This document shows positions 60,147 to 64,000 of a stretch of DNA of 64,000 nucleotides, piece after piece. Numbering within the stretch: the stretch's first letter is position 1; every line of letters starts with the position of its first letter. The stretch lies in contig NC_060237.1 of NCBI RefSeq assembly GCF_021155775.2, positions 20,358,970 to 20,422,969 of the forward strand. The letters run 5' to 3'. The position numbers and the translations under genes were made by a program. The notes beneath the pieces were generated by a model. The model saw only the letters and a list, made by a program, of their open reading frames with translations, had not been told where the DNA came from and did not search any database. The stretch comes from Neodiprion pinetum (Eukaryota; Arthropoda; Insecta; Hymenoptera; Diprionidae).

Positions 60147-63100
60147 TCAACAGAGGTAATCTTTTTTGGATTGAGTGTCAATACTGCGAACCAAGCCCTT
60201 GCCTAATACATAGAAGTCCTCCAACATCGCAGAAACATTCAATACCAACTTGCCATCATCATTAACTTTTCGACAGTTGACATTGGACACCTTGAACTCC
60301 TTTGGCTCTAAGGCACTGGGTTTTATGAGAACTCCTATTACGTGACCACCAAACGTGTCGTGAAAAAACAGTGCATATTCTTCATAGTTTTCCTGGTAAA
60401 CAGATTATGAAGCATCGATAAGAATGACCATTCATTAATGTGGAAAATGTGATGATAACTTGAAACATATCAATGAGACAATAAGATAACACGAAACATG
60501 GAGATAAACAGGTAGAAATCAGAATGTTATTTGCTCGGGAAGTGCACAACAATGATAATAGTGAAATACCTGAACTGATTAATTTAATACCAGCAATTTA
60601 TCCGGTTCAACAATATGCGCCCATCGTCGTATTTGACTGAGCATGATAAGAATCGAAATATAATAATTATGTGAAACAGTATCATGATGCATTACTTTAT
60701 CCTAGAAACTTGACATATTGAGTAACTCGCAAAGGAACCATTGAATCATTGGAACGTTGAACCATTAACGGCAAATAGTGTTTGTTTACCATGCAATATT
60801 AGAAAAATGACAAAGATAAAATGTTAAAGATAAGATGTTTGCTGTTATCGAGCTTGACAACTGACCATATAAGAAAAATAACATGCATGTTACGTGCTTC
60901 AACAAAAATGAGTGTATCTATATTTGATAAATGTCCAAGGACATTTATTGATGTTACAAAGAGGTTCGACATGCCTCAACATTCTGTATGTTTGTATATT
61001 TGTGGTGCTATAGAAAGAACATGGAAATATTGCTAAGCTAACTCAGTACTAAGTACATATTTTCTGCACAGTTGAAAAGCAGAGAAGAATTAATGGTTTA
61101 TCAATTGTAAAAACTTACTCTGAGTTCTTGCAGATATATTTGAACAGGATTAAAGTCAACTACAGGAATTTTGGCCATAGAATGTGATTTGTGTGGATGC
61201 CATTCTACCATAGGGTGATCATCGTTCAAGTTAATATCCTGTAATCTTCTGGGATTTAAAAAAGGTCTCAGATTGATAAGAAAATCATATTCAGTCATTG
61301 GAGCTTTAAATATAAGCCTGTGATTCAAGATGTCACCATCGTAGATTTGTTTCTCTATGATTTTCAAGGATGCACGAGCAAGTGTCGTTATACGTTTGAG
61401 AATAACTAAAGATGGCTTCTTTCTTGTCCATAACGAATTTTTTTTATCATATGGAGTTGATATGAAAAGTGATGGAAGCATGCTTCGATTGGTATTAAAA
61501 TAACTCTCAATTTCTACAATTTCTTGTCCTGAAAATAATAATAACAAACATTATGAGGATACGAACCCAAGCAGAAGTTTCAGAGAAGTTGAATAAAGTG
61601 ATAAAATTATTCTTACTAGTCATTTCGTTGTTAAAGTTAACGATGATAGGTTCAGTGTTCCAATAACTTTTAACAAGCAGTTCTAAGAATCTTAGAAATG
61701 CCACCTGAGGTGTTTGCGTCGGAGAGTAAGGCTCTGGTGCCAAATACATCGCAGCAAAAAGTAGTTCAACAATAACATCTGGTATATGCGAATCATCAAG
61801 AAGATGTGCTCGCAGCCAGCGTTTTGCAAGGCAACAAGCAGGACCAAAAGACGGTACTTGGGAATGGAGCCTGTGGAAAATTTGATACATCAGTACATAT
61901 TTGGAAAATATCATAATCAGCGAATGTTCAATACTGCAAAATAAATATGTTTAACATGCTTAAGTCTTTGTTCATTGTCACTACGGTTTAAGATGATTAA
62001 CTTCTATTTGAGCTCACTTAAGGTTTACAGTAACTGGAAACATACCCATGAAGAGCACTCGTCAATTTCGGCAAGTGGAATAATTTCTTTTCTAGTTCAA
62101 TCGACTCTTCGTTATCCCTGTACCTTATTACACCATCATCTCCAATTTGCTGCTTGAGTAGCACAATTTCTTTCTGATGTGCTACGGTAAGTCGAAAAAC
62201 GAAACCGCCCTAAAAATTTTTACACATTTAAAACTAAACTTTGAAACAAATAAGTTCATCTGCACATGGTAAAGATTTCCATTATTTAATGGAAAAAAAA
62301 ATACATTGAAGTATCGTACCTTCATCACATCAATATAATTTAATCCACCCTGTGCTTTTAAATTATACTGTTTTCGCAAGCCTGCTGCAATCTGTATGTG
62401 AAAGGCAGCTTTAATTTTTCTTATAGCTTCGAGGTCTTCTGGCCACTTTCCACTCAGGGATAAATGTATAACTGCCTCGATAGGTAGAACGTATCTAGGT
62501 GCCATACCTAAATTCTTTTCCCTCAGTAACAGGCAATTTTTACCTTCCTTTGTTATTTTCGTACCACTACGGTATATGGTTGCTAATGGGGGAAAAACCT
62601 CGGTATACCTAAACACTGCGCTACAACCCTGAACTCCAGTCACAGTCAGTGGAAGATCAGATAATGATGTAAGCTCTTTTTCTAATTCATTAAAAATATT
62701 TAGCATTTGGATCGTCGCCTCTTCTCCAGTACCATATGCGAAATTGGTAACTTTTATCTGAATATGAAATTTAATGTAAATAAATTGGTAAAACAAAGAA
62801 ACAAATTTGAATTTTTCAAATAAACAACTTCATTACATCCGTTAACTATCGATTAAACAATGGTTACAAGTGTTAGAGCAATCAATGGTAATTACCTTTT
62901 TCAATTTTAATAATTCTTCCATTTGGTCTGAGATGTATAAAAATTTGTCTTGAGCAATGGAAAACTTGTTCTCCAATAAATAAATAATGATTCTCTTGCA
63001 TAAAGATCTCTTTTCCGCCAAGGTTTTGCCCTCTCCCCAAACAATTGCTTCACAGATAGAACCGTCTTGAAATCGGCGGAGCTCTGATTTTTTTCCCCAA

Positions 63101-63949
63101 AATTTTCTGAACTCTTCAGCCTATATTTGCAAATGTTGAGTATTAAGAGTGATCACACTTAAATAACACATTTCTGTTTATTACCTCTGGTAAATTTGCC
63201 TGAGGTCCTTTATCGACAATGCTAAAGCAGAATTCTGGATTAAGCTCGAATCCAATGTAAATTTTCCTTAAACCCTTTGGGGCTGGATCAGTAATTTCCC
63301 ATTCTTCAGATTCTCCGAGAATGACTCCGATTTGGGATACTCTTTTGTTCATGCCACGCTGAAAGGTGGAGACAAGCAGTTTTACCGCTTGAGCCCAGGT
63401 GTTGGAATCATAATCCAGCCTTGCTGCTCTAGGTGACAATTTTTCTACCAATTGTAATATGGCGTTTGTATCATGAAAACTGAAAAATTTGTTATTTATT
63501 TCAATATAGGTTGTTGTTTGGTAGCAGTAACAATGATTAATAAAGGATTGAAAAAATAATTGAGTGATAAAAATTCATTTCAAATAATGCCAGTAATTCA
63601 TAGTGTTAAGTTGTCATCAAAACAACGATTAGGATAGCAATTCTCTTCTAGTTAGCAATTACCAATTGTGTTTACCATATAGTGTGATCAAACCCTCTAT
63701 GAAATGGCACCGCTGTCATAAACAAAGTTTGAAAGCTATTGATTTGCACATTATCCAGACATTTGACGGCAAGTTCTGCCTGTCTTTTTATCCACTCGAA
63801 AGTTGTCCTGTTCATATTTGCCACCAAATTATGATATCCCGATGTATCGATAAAAACGCAATCATAGTGATTGCGATACTCGGATACAGATGGTTCGCTG
63901 TTATCATTTTGACATAAAGTTATGCCAGATTCACACCAATTACTTAGTG
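60147..63949 (-). CDS. NOL6: Nucleolar protein 6 (NOL6/Nrap/Utp22), C-terminal part, continues off the window
   Basis: Component of the small-subunit processome (UTP-C module with the Utp22 role), acting in 18S pre-rRNA processing in the nucleolus. Exons in order: 63949-63676, 63479-63185, 63120-62896, 62757-62320, 62209-62046, 61870-61617, 61528-61119, 60392-60147. Phases close, giving about 768 residues, roughly two thirds of a protein that is about 1,150 residues in human. The exons contain ESGITLCQN, the ELRRFQDGSICEAIVW nucleotidyltransferase-like segment, KLTSALHGLHSQVPSFGPAC, CLAKRWLRAHLL, PEPYSPTQTPQVAFLRFLEL, and the final ALFFHDTFGGHVIGVLIKPS and MLEDFYVLGKGLVRSID. The first exon here enters in phase 1 and has a caccag acceptor with a nearby actaac branch-point-like site, so the N-terminus lies beyond 64000. 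Confidence 0.94.
60393..61118 (-). other. Last NOL6 intron
   Basis: 726 bp, AT-rich. The open frame of 71 codons at 60821-61036 on the plus strand has no homology. The other NOL6 introns in the window are short. Confidence 0.8.
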
Positions 63950-64000
63950 CTGGTGAAAAAAAAGGAGGAAAATTTATATTAGGCACTATATGTTAGTAGT

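Overview
This is an AT-rich nuclear segment of an animal genome. The casein kinase 1 gamma C-terminus resembles the insect (gish) version, and the long AT-rich introns are full of microsatellites and foldback/MITE elements. I read it as an insect, most likely a hymenopteran; the order is an inference. All four genes were assembled by hand from splice sites and reading phase; no search was run.

Layout. (1) 881-49239, minus strand: the casein kinase 1 gamma gene (gish type). Ten coding exons are resolved, including one in-frame cassette candidate at 3849-3920. The last exon, which should carry the palmitoylated Cys-rich tail, lies beyond the left edge or is a candidate at 1-80. One intron (10961-48998) is about 38 kb and holds most of the repeats. 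(2) 49240-51404: a GC-rich divergent promoter region between gish and CEP120, with a G-quadruplex-like G-run cluster and an RFX X-box-like site 101 bp before the CEP120 start. (3) 51405-56552, plus strand: CEP120, a centriolar C2/coiled-coil protein; 12 exons and 971 residues, apparently complete. (4) 57294-59658, minus: a secreted or luminal family 31 glycoside hydrolase of the MYORG/KIAA1161 type; 5 exons and 653 residues, apparently complete, converging on CEP120. (5) 60147-63949 and on beyond the right edge, minus: NOL6 (nucleolar protein 6, U3/SSU processome), the C-terminal eight exons.

The genes do not form a pathway. They are housekeeping or developmental genes that happen to be neighbours: a membrane-bound Wnt/trafficking kinase, a centriole elongation factor, a lysosomal/ER-type glycosidase and a ribosome biogenesis factor. 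CEP120 and gish share a divergent promoter region.

The long gish intron is a repeat trap. It contains a hAT-like MITE with a perfect 8-bp target duplication, a MITE family of at least five copies with GAAGTTAGTAACGTTATCG-type termini, an inverted pair of about 400-bp repeats 7 kb apart, and five large foldback elements that would form long hairpins in the pre-mRNA. No CRISPR array, rRNA, tRNA or protein-coding transposon was recognised, and no clearly new multi-gene system is visible.
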